Counted from the stretch's first letter, positions 50,614-59,730 are shown. The stretch: 64,000 nt of DNA from JBGCEZ01 sp045106735 (GCA_045106735.1 JBGCEZ010000023.1:1-64000); one strand, 5' to 3'. Numbers and translations: made by a program. Notes: generated by a model from the sequence alone, not told the origin.

Positions 50614-51813
50614 ATGCCGCTTTCCACCGCCCTGGCCCTCGCCATTGCCTCCTCGGTCAACGCCACCGGCCTGCCCGGCCGCCCCCCCACCGGGCCGCTC
50701 GCCCGCGACGACGCGCGTCGGTACGACGTCAGTTTCGAGGTGACGCTGGTCAGCGACACGGAGTTTCGGCCCCGCCGAGACGGGGACGAACTGAGATTCG
50801 TGGACCGCAATGGCCGCCAGACCGCCGGATTCCGCCGCTTCAACCACAAGTTCGAACTCAATGCTTCGTCCTTCGTGATGCCGGTGGCCGCGATCACCAC
50901 CTGGAGCCGGACGGACCTGACCAGCTTGCGCACTCAGGTGTGGGGCGACGGACGCCAATTGGACGCGTCATCGTTCCAGCGCGACCTGACCGTCAACCTG
51001 CCCTACGGCATGCAATCGGCGGTCACCGACCTGCCGAGTTTCAATGGCCGCGACCTCCGCTGGGAGGCCTCGCAGCAGACCATCGTCTGGTCGTCGATCA
51101 TCGATGACGCCGCCGCCGTCGAACTCCCCTGGCCGGACTCGTATCCCGCCGAAGTGGCCGACGGCCTCGCCCCCCAGCGATTCATTGAGTCCGGGCATCC
51201 CGACTTCCGGCGCGTCATCACCGAGCTCTTTGGCAACGACGTGACGGCCGTCGCGCCCTACGTCGCGGCCAAACGCATCGCCGGCCACGTCGCCCGGAAC
51301 TTCCGCGTCACCCAAACCGACGTGATCCGCATCTACGGCGGGAACATCGACGGCTTTGACGTCGTCGGGGCGCGCCGGTCGATGGAGCTCGGCTTCGGCA
51401 CCGACGCCGACATGGTCTGCGTCACCGTCGCCCTGATGAAGGCTGCCGGCATCCCGGCCCGGCCGGTCATCGGCGTCTGGGAAGAAGAAGCCCGCGAGGG
51501 CGGCCGCGAGAAGCTGGACTCGTGGGTCGAGTTCTATCTCCACGGTGCCGGATGGGTTCCCGTCAACATCGAGAAGCTCAACGACGTCAGCAGTTGGCGC
51601 GAAGCGGGCTACAACCAAGCCTGGCCCGAGTTCGGGACCTGGGACGAGTTGAACGAGCGGGTGCCGATCGCCTTTGACTTCGTACCCGTCGGCTGGGATT
51701 CGGCCCAGTTGCCCGCCGTCTACGGCTGGTTCGCCGATCCCTCGCCGGATTCCACCGGCTACCCGGTCCAGCTCATCAAGATTGAGCTTGAAGACCGCGG
51801 CCGCGTTCGCTGA
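50614..51813 (+). CDS. Transglutaminase-fold protein, catalytic triad apparently lost
   Basis: 399 residues. The N-terminus is signal-like (PLSTALALAIASSVNA). The core resembles transglutaminase-like proteases of the bacterial type: KRIAGHVARNFRVTQTDVIR, FGTDADMVCVTVALMKAAGI and PARPVIGVWEEEAREGG, then SWVEFYLHGAGWVPVN. In active members the helix starts GxC, the strand reads HAWVE and ends VPVD. Here these positions look like TDAD, DSWVE and VPVN, so Cys, His and Asp all seem replaced. ATG at 50614 follows GGGAG. The stop codon is one base from that of the convergent phosphoesterase gene. Confidence 0.72.
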   Translation: MPLSTALALAIASSVNATGLPGRPPTGPLARDDARRYDVSFEVTLVSDTEFRPRRDGDELRFVDRNGRQTAGFRRFNHKFELNASSFVMPVAAITTWSRTDLTSLRTQVWGDGRQLDASSFQRDLTVNLPYGMQSAVTDLPSFNGRDLRWEASQQTIVWSSIIDDAAAVELPWPDSYPAEVADGLAPQRFIESGHPDFRRVITELFGNDVTAVAPYVAAKRIAGHVARNFRVTQTDVIRIYGGNIDGFDVVGARRSMELGFGTDADMVCVTVALMKAAGIPARPVIGVWEEEAREGGREKLDSWVEFYLHGAGWVPVNIEKLNDVSSWREAGYNQAWPEFGTWDELNERVPIAFDFVPVGWDSAQLPAVYGWFADPSPDSTGYPVQLIKIELEDRGRVR

Positions 51814-51814
51814 G

Positions 51815-52639
51815 TCAGCGGGCCGACGCCCCACGCACTTCGACGACCGCCCCCGGCCCGACGGCAAAGACGCGATCGCCGCGGCGTGGCCGAATGACCA
51901 TGCCGCCGGTGAACGACCCGAACGCCGGCAACACAATGCCGTCCGGCCGTACGTGGAAGCACCGGCAGCGTTCTCGTCGTCGGGCTGCCCCGTGCAAGAT
52001 CGCCACAGGGTGCAGGTGTCCGGCGAAGAAGAGCGACGGCCCGGCTCCCACGCCGGCGTCGGCATCGGTCCCCGCGGCCCGGCGTTCGGGCGGATGGTGC
52101 AGCCCGGCCACGCCGGCGACGGTGAACGGCGGATCGACGCAGCGGATGCCGACGGCATCGGGCGGGTCCCCCGCCTTGAGATCGTGGTTCCCGCGCACCA
52201 ACACGACGTCCACGTTCGGATGCCGCGCTCGCCAAGACCGAAGCGACTCGATCGTCTCCGGCGTCTGGCTCGCCGCGTCGTGCAGCAAGTCGCCAAGGAT
52301 GACCAACTGTGTGACGCCGGTGCGGTGCAGCAATCCGGTGAGACGTGCCGCGTCCGCGTCGTCGCCCCCGTCCGGGACGGGGACGCCCAGCCGCCGAAAG
52401 GACGCCGGCTTGCCAAAGTGCGTATCGGCCACCCACGCAACACGCTCGCGCACGACGGCGCCTTCCGGATGCAACTCGAGCGGATGACCGTGCCAGGAAA
52501 CGTTGGCGACCAGCGGTGCGTCGGGGACGCTGGGCGCGGCGGAGACCGCGGGCACGCCCCGTGTGTCCGCGGACGGAACCGCGGGCGACGCTGGGCCGCG
52601 AACGAACTTGGACGGCGAACCGGACATGCGGTGCAGCAT
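51815..52639 (-). CDS. Ligase-associated metallophosphoesterase (PdeM type)
   Basis: 274 residues. The metallophosphoesterase motifs are WVADTHFGK, LGDLLHDAA, VRGNHDLKAGD and AGHLHPVAI. The domain start VSWHGHPLELHPEGAVV and the operon position match the DNA ligase-associated phosphoesterase. The first 40 residues are Pro/Ala-rich. It is the last gene of the four-gene unit exonuclease-ligase-helicase-phosphoesterase, 38 bases after the helicase. It probably acts on nucleic acid ends or phosphodiesters during repair. A start at the Met at 52627 is possible. Confidence 0.86.
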   Translation of the reverse strand: MLHRMSGSPSKFVRGPASPAVPSADTRGVPAVSAAPSVPDAPLVANVSWHGHPLELHPEGAVVRERVAWVADTHFGKPASFRRLGVPVPDGGDDADAARLTGLLHRTGVTQLVILGDLLHDAASQTPETIESLRSWRARHPNVDVVLVRGNHDLKAGDPPDAVGIRCVDPPFTVAGVAGLHHPPERRAAGTDADAGVGAGPSLFFAGHLHPVAILHGAARRRERCRCFHVRPDGIVLPAFGSFTGGMVIRPRRGDRVFAVGPGAVVEVRGASAR

Positions 52640-52677
52640 AGCCCTCGGCCGGCGCCCGGTTCAGTCGATCGCTCCGC

Positions 52678-55596
52678 TTACCCGCTCACGCCGCCGCCCA
52701 GCGTCCGCTCGGCCTCGGCTTCCAGTTCGACGACCATTCGCCGGACGCGGGTCGACCAATCCTCGCTCGAGAGTTGCTGGCCGCGAATCCGCTCGGCCCA
52801 GAGCGGAAAGGACAACGGGCTGAACCGTTCCGGGTCGACGATGCGCAGCGTTTCGGACTCGAGCCGCTCGAGCGTTTCGGTCATGCGTTGCACTTCGAGT
52901 TGACGCTCGAGCACCTCCTGCCGCGCCTGCACCAACAACCGATTCTCCGGGTCAAAGTCTTGGAAGACGTCGAAGAACAACTCGCTCGATGCCTGGAGCT
53001 GGCGGGCCGGGCGACCGCGCCCCGGGTATCCCTGTTGGATCAAGCCGGCAACGCGGGCGATCTCTCGGAAGTGCCGGCGGGCCAACTGCGAGGCGGCGAG
53101 CGCGCCAAGCAAGTCGTCGACCAATCCATCGGTGGCGAGGTACGCCCGCCAATCCGCCGCCTCGGCGGGAAACGGCTCGTCGCTCATCAATTCGAAGCCA
53201 TGATCGTTGCTCGTCACGCTGATCGAACACGGCTGACGCTGCGTGATGCGGTGGGCCACCAGCGACGACAGCCCTTCGTTGACGAGCCGGCCAGCGAACG
53301 CGAAGACGAACGCGTGGAAGCCGCCGCGGTACTCGATGCGTTCCACCAACAACTCGGTCTGCTTGGGGATCTCCGACCACGCGGCCTGCAGCTCCAGAAT
53401 CGGCCGTACCGCCTGCATCTCGGGATCATCAAAGACGCCCGCGCCGGCGGCGTCCAACTTGCGGCGCACGCGGTCGGCGAGTTGGGTCGAAAGCGGCGAC
53501 CGGCCGCCGTTCCATCGCGGCACGCTCCCTCGCCGCCGCTTGGCCGGGGCCACCGTCGCCGTCATCTCGCGAATCCCGAGCAGTTCCACCACCCGGCCGG
53601 CAAACACGAACCGGTCGCCCACCCGCAAGCGGCTGACGAATGACTCTTCGATGGTGCCGAGTCGCCGGCCGCCGCGGTATCGAACGTCGAGCGCTCCGTC
53701 GCTGGTGATCGTGCCGATCGACATGCGGTGCAAGGTGGCGATCGCCTTGGACTCGACGCGGTGCACGCCGCCCTCGCCGAGCACGACCTTGGCGTACTGC
53801 GGGTACGCCCGCAGGCTCTCGCCACCGCGGACCACGAAGTCCATCGCCCACGTCCATGCGTCGTCCGTGAGGTTGGCAAACGCGTGCGTGCTGCGGACTT
53901 CATCGCGCATCTCGGGCTCGGTAAAACCATCGCCCAGGCCGACGGTCACCAGGTGCTGGACCAGGACGTCCATTGCCTCCCCGGCCGGCGGACGCGACTC
54001 GACCGCGCCGGCCGCCGCGGCATCCCGCGCCGCCGCAAACTCCACCAGTTCCAGGGCGTTCGTCGGCACGCCGATCACGCGGCTCACCGCCCCGGGCTGG
54101 TGGCCGCTGCGCCCGGCCCGTTGCAAGAGCCGGGCCACGCCCTTGGGCGAGCCGACCTGGATCACTTGATCGACCGGCGAAAAGTCGACGCCCAGATCCA
54201 AGCTGCTCGTGCAGACGACGCACGAGAGTTCGCCGCGCTTCAGTCGCTCTTCGACGTCGGACCGGACCTCGCGGTCGATGGACCCGTGGTGCAGGCCGAG
54301 GCGCTCCAGCCAGTCCGGGCGCGCGTTGAGAATCGCCTGGTACCAGATCTCCGCTTGCGATCGCGTGTTGGTGAAGAGCAAGGTCGTGCCGGCCGCGGCG
54401 ATGCGATCGATCACCGGACCGATCAACCGCAGGCCGAGGTGCCCGGCCCACGGAAACCGGCCGATGTCATCCGGCCGCAGCGTCTCGATCTCGATCTGCT
54501 TGTTCGCGCGGCCGCGGATCATGGCCCCATCGGCCACGCCCGCTGGTCCGAGCAGGACTTCCGCCGCTTCTTCCAGATTCCCAAGTGTCGCCGACACGCC
54601 CCAGACCCGCACCGCGGGGGCGAGCGTGCGGAGCCGAGCCAGACACAGCTCGGTCTGGACCCCGCGCTTGGAACCCATGAGTTCATGCCACTCGTCGACC
54701 ACGACCGATTGCAGGGTGCCGAATCGTTTCGCCGCGCCGGGGTACGACAGAAGAAGCGAGAGGCTTTCGGGCGTGGTGATCAGGGCGGTCGGCAGTCGAT
54801 CGCGTTGCCTCAGTTTCACGGATGCCGCGGTGTCGCCGGTGCGCGTCTCGATCGTCCACGGCAATCCGAGGGCGGTGACCGGGGCTTGCAGGCTGCGGGC
54901 GGTGTCGGCGGCCAGGGCGCGGAGCGGGGTGAGCCAGAGGACGGTCGCGGGGGCGGCGCGGACGGCGGGTTTGGCGGGTTTGGCGGGTTTGGCGGGTTTC
55001 GCAGCTTTGGCGGACTTGGCGCCGGAAGACGTGCCGGTCGGCTCAGAAGGCAGCGCTGCGCCAGACGCCGCTCCACCGGGCGCCCCGTGCTCGTCAATCC
55101 AACCGGCCACCGGTCCGCCCCAGACGGCCAGCGTCTTGCCGGTTCCGGTCGGGGCGTGAAGCAGCCCGCTGCGGCCGGCAGCGTGGGCATCCCAGACGTC
55201 GCGTTGAAAGTCGAAGGCGTCCCAGTTGCGGGCCGCAAGCCAGGCGTCCAGGGCCGCGCGGCCGGCGCCAGGCCCTGCGGGCACGGCGGCGATCGGGCCA
55301 TCGAGCGGTTCTGGCGAGACTCCTGACGACGCATGTGACGAGGCATCGGCCGGCGCGGCCACGTCGCGCGAGGACCGCCCACGCTTCGCCGCCGCGCTTC
55401 CCGAGCGACCGGACGCTCGGCGGGCGGATCGGCGTGCGTCGCGGAGCGCCGACGACAGCGTGTCGCCTGACTGCGGCTCGTCGACGCTCGGCAGCGATGG
55501 ATCAACGTACGAAGCGGCCGCCACATCATCCGCTGGCCGGACCGACGGTGGAGTCGCCCCCGCCCCAGGATCGTCCTTCGTTCGGCGGCGACTCAT
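52678..55596 (-). CDS. Ligase-associated DEXH-box helicase (Lhr type)
   Basis: 972 residues, 3'-5' DNA helicase of the Lhr core group. Motifs: Q/Walker A region APTGTGKTLAVWGG, Ia TPLRALAADTARSL, II VVDEWHELMGSKRG, III GVSATLGNLEEAAEV, then TSSLDLGVDFSPVDQVIQVG and RLLQRAGRSGHQPG, then the winged-helix and Lhr core domains. Two expansions are not usual: an N-terminal disordered extension of about 110 residues and an (Ala-Lys-Pro)n insert between motifs I and Ia (9-bp units, 54964-54999). It starts within the stop of the ligase gene (ATGA). Confidence 0.93.
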   Translation of the reverse strand: MSRRRTKDDPGAGATPPSVRPADDVAAASYVDPSLPSVDEPQSGDTLSSALRDARRSARRASGRSGSAAAKRGRSSRDVAAPADASSHASSGVSPEPLDGPIAAVPAGPGAGRAALDAWLAARNWDAFDFQRDVWDAHAAGRSGLLHAPTGTGKTLAVWGGPVAGWIDEHGAPGGAASGAALPSEPTGTSSGAKSAKAAKPAKPAKPAKPAVRAAPATVLWLTPLRALAADTARSLQAPVTALGLPWTIETRTGDTAASVKLRQRDRLPTALITTPESLSLLLSYPGAAKRFGTLQSVVVDEWHELMGSKRGVQTELCLARLRTLAPAVRVWGVSATLGNLEEAAEVLLGPAGVADGAMIRGRANKQIEIETLRPDDIGRFPWAGHLGLRLIGPVIDRIAAAGTTLLFTNTRSQAEIWYQAILNARPDWLERLGLHHGSIDREVRSDVEERLKRGELSCVVCTSSLDLGVDFSPVDQVIQVGSPKGVARLLQRAGRSGHQPGAVSRVIGVPTNALELVEFAAARDAAAAGAVESRPPAGEAMDVLVQHLVTVGLGDGFTEPEMRDEVRSTHAFANLTDDAWTWAMDFVVRGGESLRAYPQYAKVVLGEGGVHRVESKAIATLHRMSIGTITSDGALDVRYRGGRRLGTIEESFVSRLRVGDRFVFAGRVVELLGIREMTATVAPAKRRRGSVPRWNGGRSPLSTQLADRVRRKLDAAGAGVFDDPEMQAVRPILELQAAWSEIPKQTELLVERIEYRGGFHAFVFAFAGRLVNEGLSSLVAHRITQRQPCSISVTSNDHGFELMSDEPFPAEAADWRAYLATDGLVDDLLGALAASQLARRHFREIARVAGLIQQGYPGRGRPARQLQASSELFFDVFQDFDPENRLLVQARQEVLERQLEVQRMTETLERLESETLRIVDPERFSPLSFPLWAERIRGQQLSSEDWSTRVRRMVVELEAEAERTLGGGVSG
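54964..54999 (-). repeat. 9-bp array in helicase gene
   Basis: Four identical GGCGGGTTT units (plus strand), in frame with the helicase on the minus strand, encoding Lys-Pro-Ala steps between helicase motifs I and Ia. Confidence 0.9.
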
Positions 55597-57227
55597 GGCG
55601 TGCCCCCCTGCCGGGCGGCAACGTGCGCCCGCTCCGACGTCAGGATCTCGCGCAGCGCTTCGATCGTGTCCGCGTCGGCCGGCGCCTTGTCCATGCGCCA
55701 GCGGTGCATGCGCGGAAAGCGCAGTGCGATCCCCGATCGGTGACGATCGCTCGATTGGATGCCTTCGAACGCCAGCTCAAAGACCAGTTCCGGACGCACC
55801 GTTCGAAAGCCGCCGCGCCGTTCGAGCGTGCTGCCCCGGAGGTGGGTGTCCACGGCCTTGATCTCGTCGTCGGTCAGGCCCGAGTACGCCTTGGCCACGG
55901 GCACGAGTTCATCGCCATCCCAGACCGCGAACGTGTAGTCGGTCAGCAGACTCGCCCGTCGCCCGCTGCCGCGTTGGGCGTGCACGAGCACCGCGTCGAC
56001 GGTGAACGGATCGACTTTCCACTTCCACCAGTCGCCGCGCGGCCGGCCGACCTGGTACGCGCTGCCGCGCCGCTTGATCATCAAACCCTCGGCTCCCACC
56101 GCCCGCGACCCCTCGCGGATCGTGGCCGCCGCATCCCAATCAGAAACGTCCAGCCACGCGGAGATGCCCAGCGGTTCGTCGGGCGCAACGGCGGCGACCA
56201 AATCCAACAACCGTTCGCGGCGTTCTTCAATCGGCCGCGGCCGAAGATCTTCCCCGCCGACTTCCAGCAGATCGAAGGCGACGAGACGGACCGGAACGTC
56301 GGCGAACAGCATGAGTTCCACCTGCTTTCGGCCGAGTCGCCGCTGCAGGCTGGTAAAGGGCAGCGGCCCTCCGTGGTCCCACGCAAGAATCTCGCCGTCC
56401 AGGACCGTGCCATCGGGCAGCGCCCGCCCGATCCCGCTGAGTTCGGGAAACGTGTCGTCCAGGACTTCCTCGCCGCGGCTCCACAGCATGACCGCTCCCC
56501 CGCGGCGAACCAACTGGGCCCGGATCCCGTCCCACTTCCACTCGAAACCCCAATCGTCCGCCGCCCCGAAGGTATCGACCGGCCGATCCGGGGCCGACGC
56601 GAGGAAGAACGGGTACGGCGTCAGCGCGTCCCCCGGGCGATCCTCGCCGGCCGGAGCCAGAAGACGATCCAATCCGTCGGCCGTCGGCTCCATCCCGGCC
56701 ATCAACCGGTGGGCCATGACCGCGGAGTCGACGCCAGCCACGCCGGCCATCGCCCGGGCCAAAAGCGTGCGCTGCACGCCGACACGGAACGCCCCGGTGA
56801 CCATCTTGAGCCAGACGAAACAAGCATCGGGCGGCATGACCCGCCAAGCCGCCTCGAAGATCGCCCGCCGCTCATCGTCGCCAGCCCGGGCCAGCGGCAG
56901 GATGCGATCACGCACCGTCATGTGCAGCGGCTCATCGAAATCGCGGTCGACTTCGGGGACCAACAAACTGATCGTCTCGCCCAAATCGCCCACCGCGTCG
57001 TAGCTCTCGCTTATCAACCACCGCGGCAAACCCGTCACTTGGGCGATCCAGTCGCGCAGCCGGGGGCCAGAAAACGCACGCCGCACGCGATTGCCAGCGA
57101 GAAACCACACGGCCCACGCGGCATCGGCCCGTGGGGCTTCGTGCAGATACGCCTCGATCGCCGCGACCTTTTCGTTGGTCCGCGTCGTCGCATCGAGGGC
57201 GAGGTACAGCTCAACGAAGCGCTTCAT
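55593..57227 (-). CDS. ATP-dependent DNA ligase (repair-associated)
   Basis: 544 residues. The nucleotidyl-transfer lysine is in WKWDGIRAQL (Lys231). The other motifs are LWSRGEEVLDDTFPEL, VLDGEILAWD, LVAFDLLEVGGEDL, EGLMIKRRGSAYQVGRPRG and WWKWKVDP. The N-terminal domain has the DNA-binding helices of this family (AFRVGVQRTLLARAMA). Length is normal and no expansions are seen. ATGA overlaps at both ends join it to the exonuclease and helicase genes. It most likely seals nicks in the repair pathway of this operon; replication normally uses an NAD-dependent ligase, not in this window. Confidence 0.94.
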   Translation of the reverse strand: MKRFVELYLALDATTRTNEKVAAIEAYLHEAPRADAAWAVWFLAGNRVRRAFSGPRLRDWIAQVTGLPRWLISESYDAVGDLGETISLLVPEVDRDFDEPLHMTVRDRILPLARAGDDERRAIFEAAWRVMPPDACFVWLKMVTGAFRVGVQRTLLARAMAGVAGVDSAVMAHRLMAGMEPTADGLDRLLAPAGEDRPGDALTPYPFFLASAPDRPVDTFGAADDWGFEWKWDGIRAQLVRRGGAVMLWSRGEEVLDDTFPELSGIGRALPDGTVLDGEILAWDHGGPLPFTSLQRRLGRKQVELMLFADVPVRLVAFDLLEVGGEDLRPRPIEERRERLLDLVAAVAPDEPLGISAWLDVSDWDAAATIREGSRAVGAEGLMIKRRGSAYQVGRPRGDWWKWKVDPFTVDAVLVHAQRGSGRRASLLTDYTFAVWDGDELVPVAKAYSGLTDDEIKAVDTHLRGSTLERRGGFRTVRPELVFELAFEGIQSSDRHRSGIALRFPRMHRWRMDKAPADADTIEALREILTSERAHVAARQGGTP

Positions 57228-58642
57228 GCTGGCGCCGCCGACGGAGCCGGGGCTTCCGCCTCCGCGGGCGGCCCGTTCGTATCGCGGCTCGCCCGAGCAC
57301 CCGCGTCAATCCTGGTGGCGGCGTCGGCGTTGGCATCGGTGTTGGCGCTGGCATCGGCGTTGGCGTTGGCGCCAGCGTCGGCGTTGGCGTCAGCGTTGGC
57401 GTTGGCGTCAGCATCGGCGTTGGCGTTGGCGTCAGCATCGGCATCGGCGTTGGCGTTGGCGTTGGCATCGGCGTCGGCGTCGGCGTCGGCGTTGGCGTTG
57501 GCATCGGCGTCGGCGTCGGCGTTGGGAACCGCATCGGCATTCGCATCCGCGCCCGCGTCAACATCCGTATTCGTCTCAACGTCGGCTTCAGCGTCCGCAT
57601 CGCGATCGGGCGCGGCCACGAACCGTGTGTTGTAGATCGCCGTGGCCCAGCCTTCTTCGGCCAGGTAGCGGGCCATCGGCTCGACCGAACCGTGGGTCAA
57701 TCCGACCCGTTCGCATCCCGTGGCCCGGATCGCGCTAAGCAGTCCATCCCAGTCTGCGTGATCCGACAGCACAAATCCGCGATCGGCGGCCCGGCGACGG
57801 CGCGGACCACGAATGCGCATCCAGCCAGAGGCCAGCCCGAGCGAGCACGGTTCGAAGCGGCGCATCCACGGCGACCCGGCGGCCGACGGCGGCGCGACCA
57901 CCAACCCGCGGCCCCCGGCGGCGGCGATCGACCCGGCCGCCGCGTGCGGCACGTCGACCCGCGTCTGGCCAAAGCTCGCGTACACCGCGTTCACGCGGCG
58001 CATCGCCCCATGGACCAGAACCGGTCCGATCGAGTGGTCCACGCCGTCGAGCAATCGCTGGGCCTTGCCCAGGGCGTACGCGAGCAAGACGCTCGTGCGC
58101 CCGCGCTCGGCGTTGGCCGCCCACCAGGCGTTGATCGCGTCGAACGTGACGTGCGGCTCACTCCAGCGGTAAATCGGCAGCCCAAAGGTGCACTCACTGA
58201 TGAACGTGTCGCAGGCGACGGGCTCGAATGCCGCGCACGTCGGATTGGGATGCACGCCGTAGTCGCCGCTGATCACCCACACGCCGCGGCCGGTTTCGAT
58301 CCGCACTTGGGCCGATCCCAGGACGTGCCCGGCCGGGTGCAGCGAAACACGAACGTCGCCGATCGTCCGGGTTTCGCCGTACGGCAGCTCGTCGATCGAC
58401 AGGTTCGGCCCGATGCGGACCCGCATGACCGCTGCCGTCTCCGGCGTGCAGAGGTAGTGACGCGATCCCCCTCGGGCGTGGTCAGCGTGGGCGTGGGTGA
58501 TGATGGCTCGGTCGACGCCGCCCCACGGATCCACGTGGAACCCGCCGCCGGGGACGTGAAAGCCCGCGGCGCCCATGACCACGGGATCGTCGGGGCCGAA
58601 TCCCGGGCCAGAATGGTCAACCGTCGGTGCCACGACCATCAT
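57224..58642 (-). CDS. Ligase-associated exonuclease (metallo-beta-lactamase fold)
   Basis: 472 residues; relatives have about 330-350. The metal motif THAHADHARGG (His50, His52, Asp54, His55), LHPAGHVLGSAQV, VISGDYG and the C-terminal FVLSDHADWDGLL mark the beta-lactamase/beta-CASP nuclease type found beside repair ligases. The last 125 residues are a disordered tail of Ala alternating with Asp or Asn. The ATG at 58642 (MMVVAPTVDHSG) was chosen because the conserved part starts directly; upstream frame is Gly/Pro/Arg-rich. First gene of the operon, coupled by ATGA to the ligase. Confidence 0.92.
   Translation of the reverse strand: MMVVAPTVDHSGPGFGPDDPVVMGAAGFHVPGGGFHVDPWGGVDRAIITHAHADHARGGSRHYLCTPETAAVMRVRIGPNLSIDELPYGETRTIGDVRVSLHPAGHVLGSAQVRIETGRGVWVISGDYGVHPNPTCAAFEPVACDTFISECTFGLPIYRWSEPHVTFDAINAWWAANAERGRTSVLLAYALGKAQRLLDGVDHSIGPVLVHGAMRRVNAVYASFGQTRVDVPHAAAGSIAAAGGRGLVVAPPSAAGSPWMRRFEPCSLGLASGWMRIRGPRRRRAADRGFVLSDHADWDGLLSAIRATGCERVGLTHGSVEPMARYLAEEGWATAIYNTRFVAAPDRDADAEADVETNTDVDAGADANADAVPNADADADANANADADADADANANANADADADANANADADANANADANADAGANANADASANTDANADAATRIDAGARASRDTNGPPAEAEAPAPSAAPA
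57319..57540 (-). repeat. 6/12-bp array encoding Asp-Ala-Asn tail
   Basis: More than 200 bases made of GTTGGC, GTCGGC, GTCAGC and ATCGGC hexamers, in frame with the exonuclease gene on the minus strand. It is the largest microsatellite-like array in the window. Confidence 0.92.
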
Positions 58643-58743
58643 CGTAGGTGGCCCCCGCCCCGGAATCGCCTGCGTTTTGGTGGCCGATGGGCCAGCGGCT
58701 CCGGTTCGTCCCCCGCCGCCATGAGCATCAGCCCTCGGCGACT

Positions 58744-58840
58744 TCCCCCGGCGCCAACCTCCGACGCCAACCCCCGGGACCAACCCCCCGGCGCCAGCCC
58801 CCGACGCCAACCCCCGGGACCAGCCCCCGGGCGTCAGCCC
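58744..58840. repeat. 40-bp tandem repeat, about 2.4 units
   Basis: A 40-bp unit (starts CCCCCGGCGCCAACCTCCGA, ends CCGGGAC) repeated with one or two differences at 58741, 58781 and in part at 58821. The end overlaps the last codons of the universal stress protein gene (stop 58834). It lies in the gap before the repair operon. Confidence 0.85.
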
Positions 58841-59730
58841 CGAACCGCGACCACTGGGCAATTCGCCCCGTTGATCACTCGTTCGGCCGTCGACCCGAGC
58901 AGCAAGGCTTCCAACCCGATTTCACCCTGGGCTCCGACGCAGACGACGTCCGCCCCGCACTGATCCGCCTCGCGGCAGACCAATTCGGCCGGGTGGGCGG
59001 CCTCGACGACGTACTCGACGACGACCGGCGGGGCGTCCGGGGTGGCCGAGGCGTGCTCCTCCAAGACCTTCGCGCACACCGATTCAATCTGCTTGCGAGC
59101 CTCGGCCACGTGCGCGTCGGCCCGGTCAGCTCCGGCAGCCCGAACCAGCGGGTTGGCAGCGAAGCGATCGGCGTGCACGATGCGGATGGTTGCCGGCCCG
59201 CGCCGTGGGCTGAGCAGCCGCAGGCCAAAGTCGAGGGCGGCCAAACTCGCGGCGGATCCGTCCATGGCCACGACCGCGGTCCGCGGATCGGCCAAGTCGT
59301 CGGTGTCGGTCGGGTGGACAATCATCACCGGCCGGGTGACGCGACGCAGAACGCGGTCGGCCACACTGCCCAAGAAGATCCGATCCCACAGCGTGCGGCC
59401 GCGCGAGCCGAGTATCACGAGCTCCGGCTCGAGCTGTGCGACCAACTCGGGAATCACGTCACTCGCTCGCCCCCGTTGGAGGTGCCGCACGATCGTGACG
59501 CCGGACTCGACGGCGAGCTCGTCGTACCGATCGCAGACCTCGTCGACTTCCCGCGCGTGCACCGCCGGCTCCAGGTCGTCGAGTTCGCGGTCAATGGCGT
59601 GCACCAAATCGACGCCGGCGTGGTGGGCGGCGGCCAATTCGATCGCCCGTTCGACGGCGGCCGACGCGGCCCGCGACAGATCGGTGGCGACCAGGATGCG
59701 GCGGAGCGGCGATCGGACAGACTCTGGCAT
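58834..59730 (-). CDS. Tandem universal stress protein
   Basis: 298 residues, two UspA domains. The first (RRILVATDLSRAASAAVERA to GSRGRTLWDRIFLGSVADRV) carries the nucleotide-binding glycine motif GSRG...GS. The second starts at about 155 (TAVVAMDGSAASLAALDFGL) and ends GAQGEIGLEALLLGSTAERV. Both have the ATP-binding pattern G-x2-G-x9-G(S/T). Role: stress tolerance. The ATG at 59730 follows GGGAA. It lies upstream of the repair operon in the same direction, with a 191-base gap, so it is probably a separate unit. Confidence 0.93.
   Translation of the reverse strand: MPESVRSPLRRILVATDLSRAASAAVERAIELAAAHHAGVDLVHAIDRELDDLEPAVHAREVDEVCDRYDELAVESGVTIVRHLQRGRASDVIPELVAQLEPELVILGSRGRTLWDRIFLGSVADRVLRRVTRPVMIVHPTDTDDLADPRTAVVAMDGSAASLAALDFGLRLLSPRRGPATIRIVHADRFAANPLVRAAGADRADAHVAEARKQIESVCAKVLEEHASATPDAPPVVVEYVVEAAHPAELVCREADQCGADVVCVGAQGEIGLEALLLGSTAERVINGANCPVVAVRG

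Noticed and set aside
57319..57540. CRISPR array
   Set aside because: Direct hexamers without unique spacers; in frame within a gene.
55335..57635. A long plus-strand frame opposite the ligase gene
   Set aside because: The ligase has all nucleotidyltransferase motifs; the antisense frame has none and ends in a repeat-coded Ala/Ser run.
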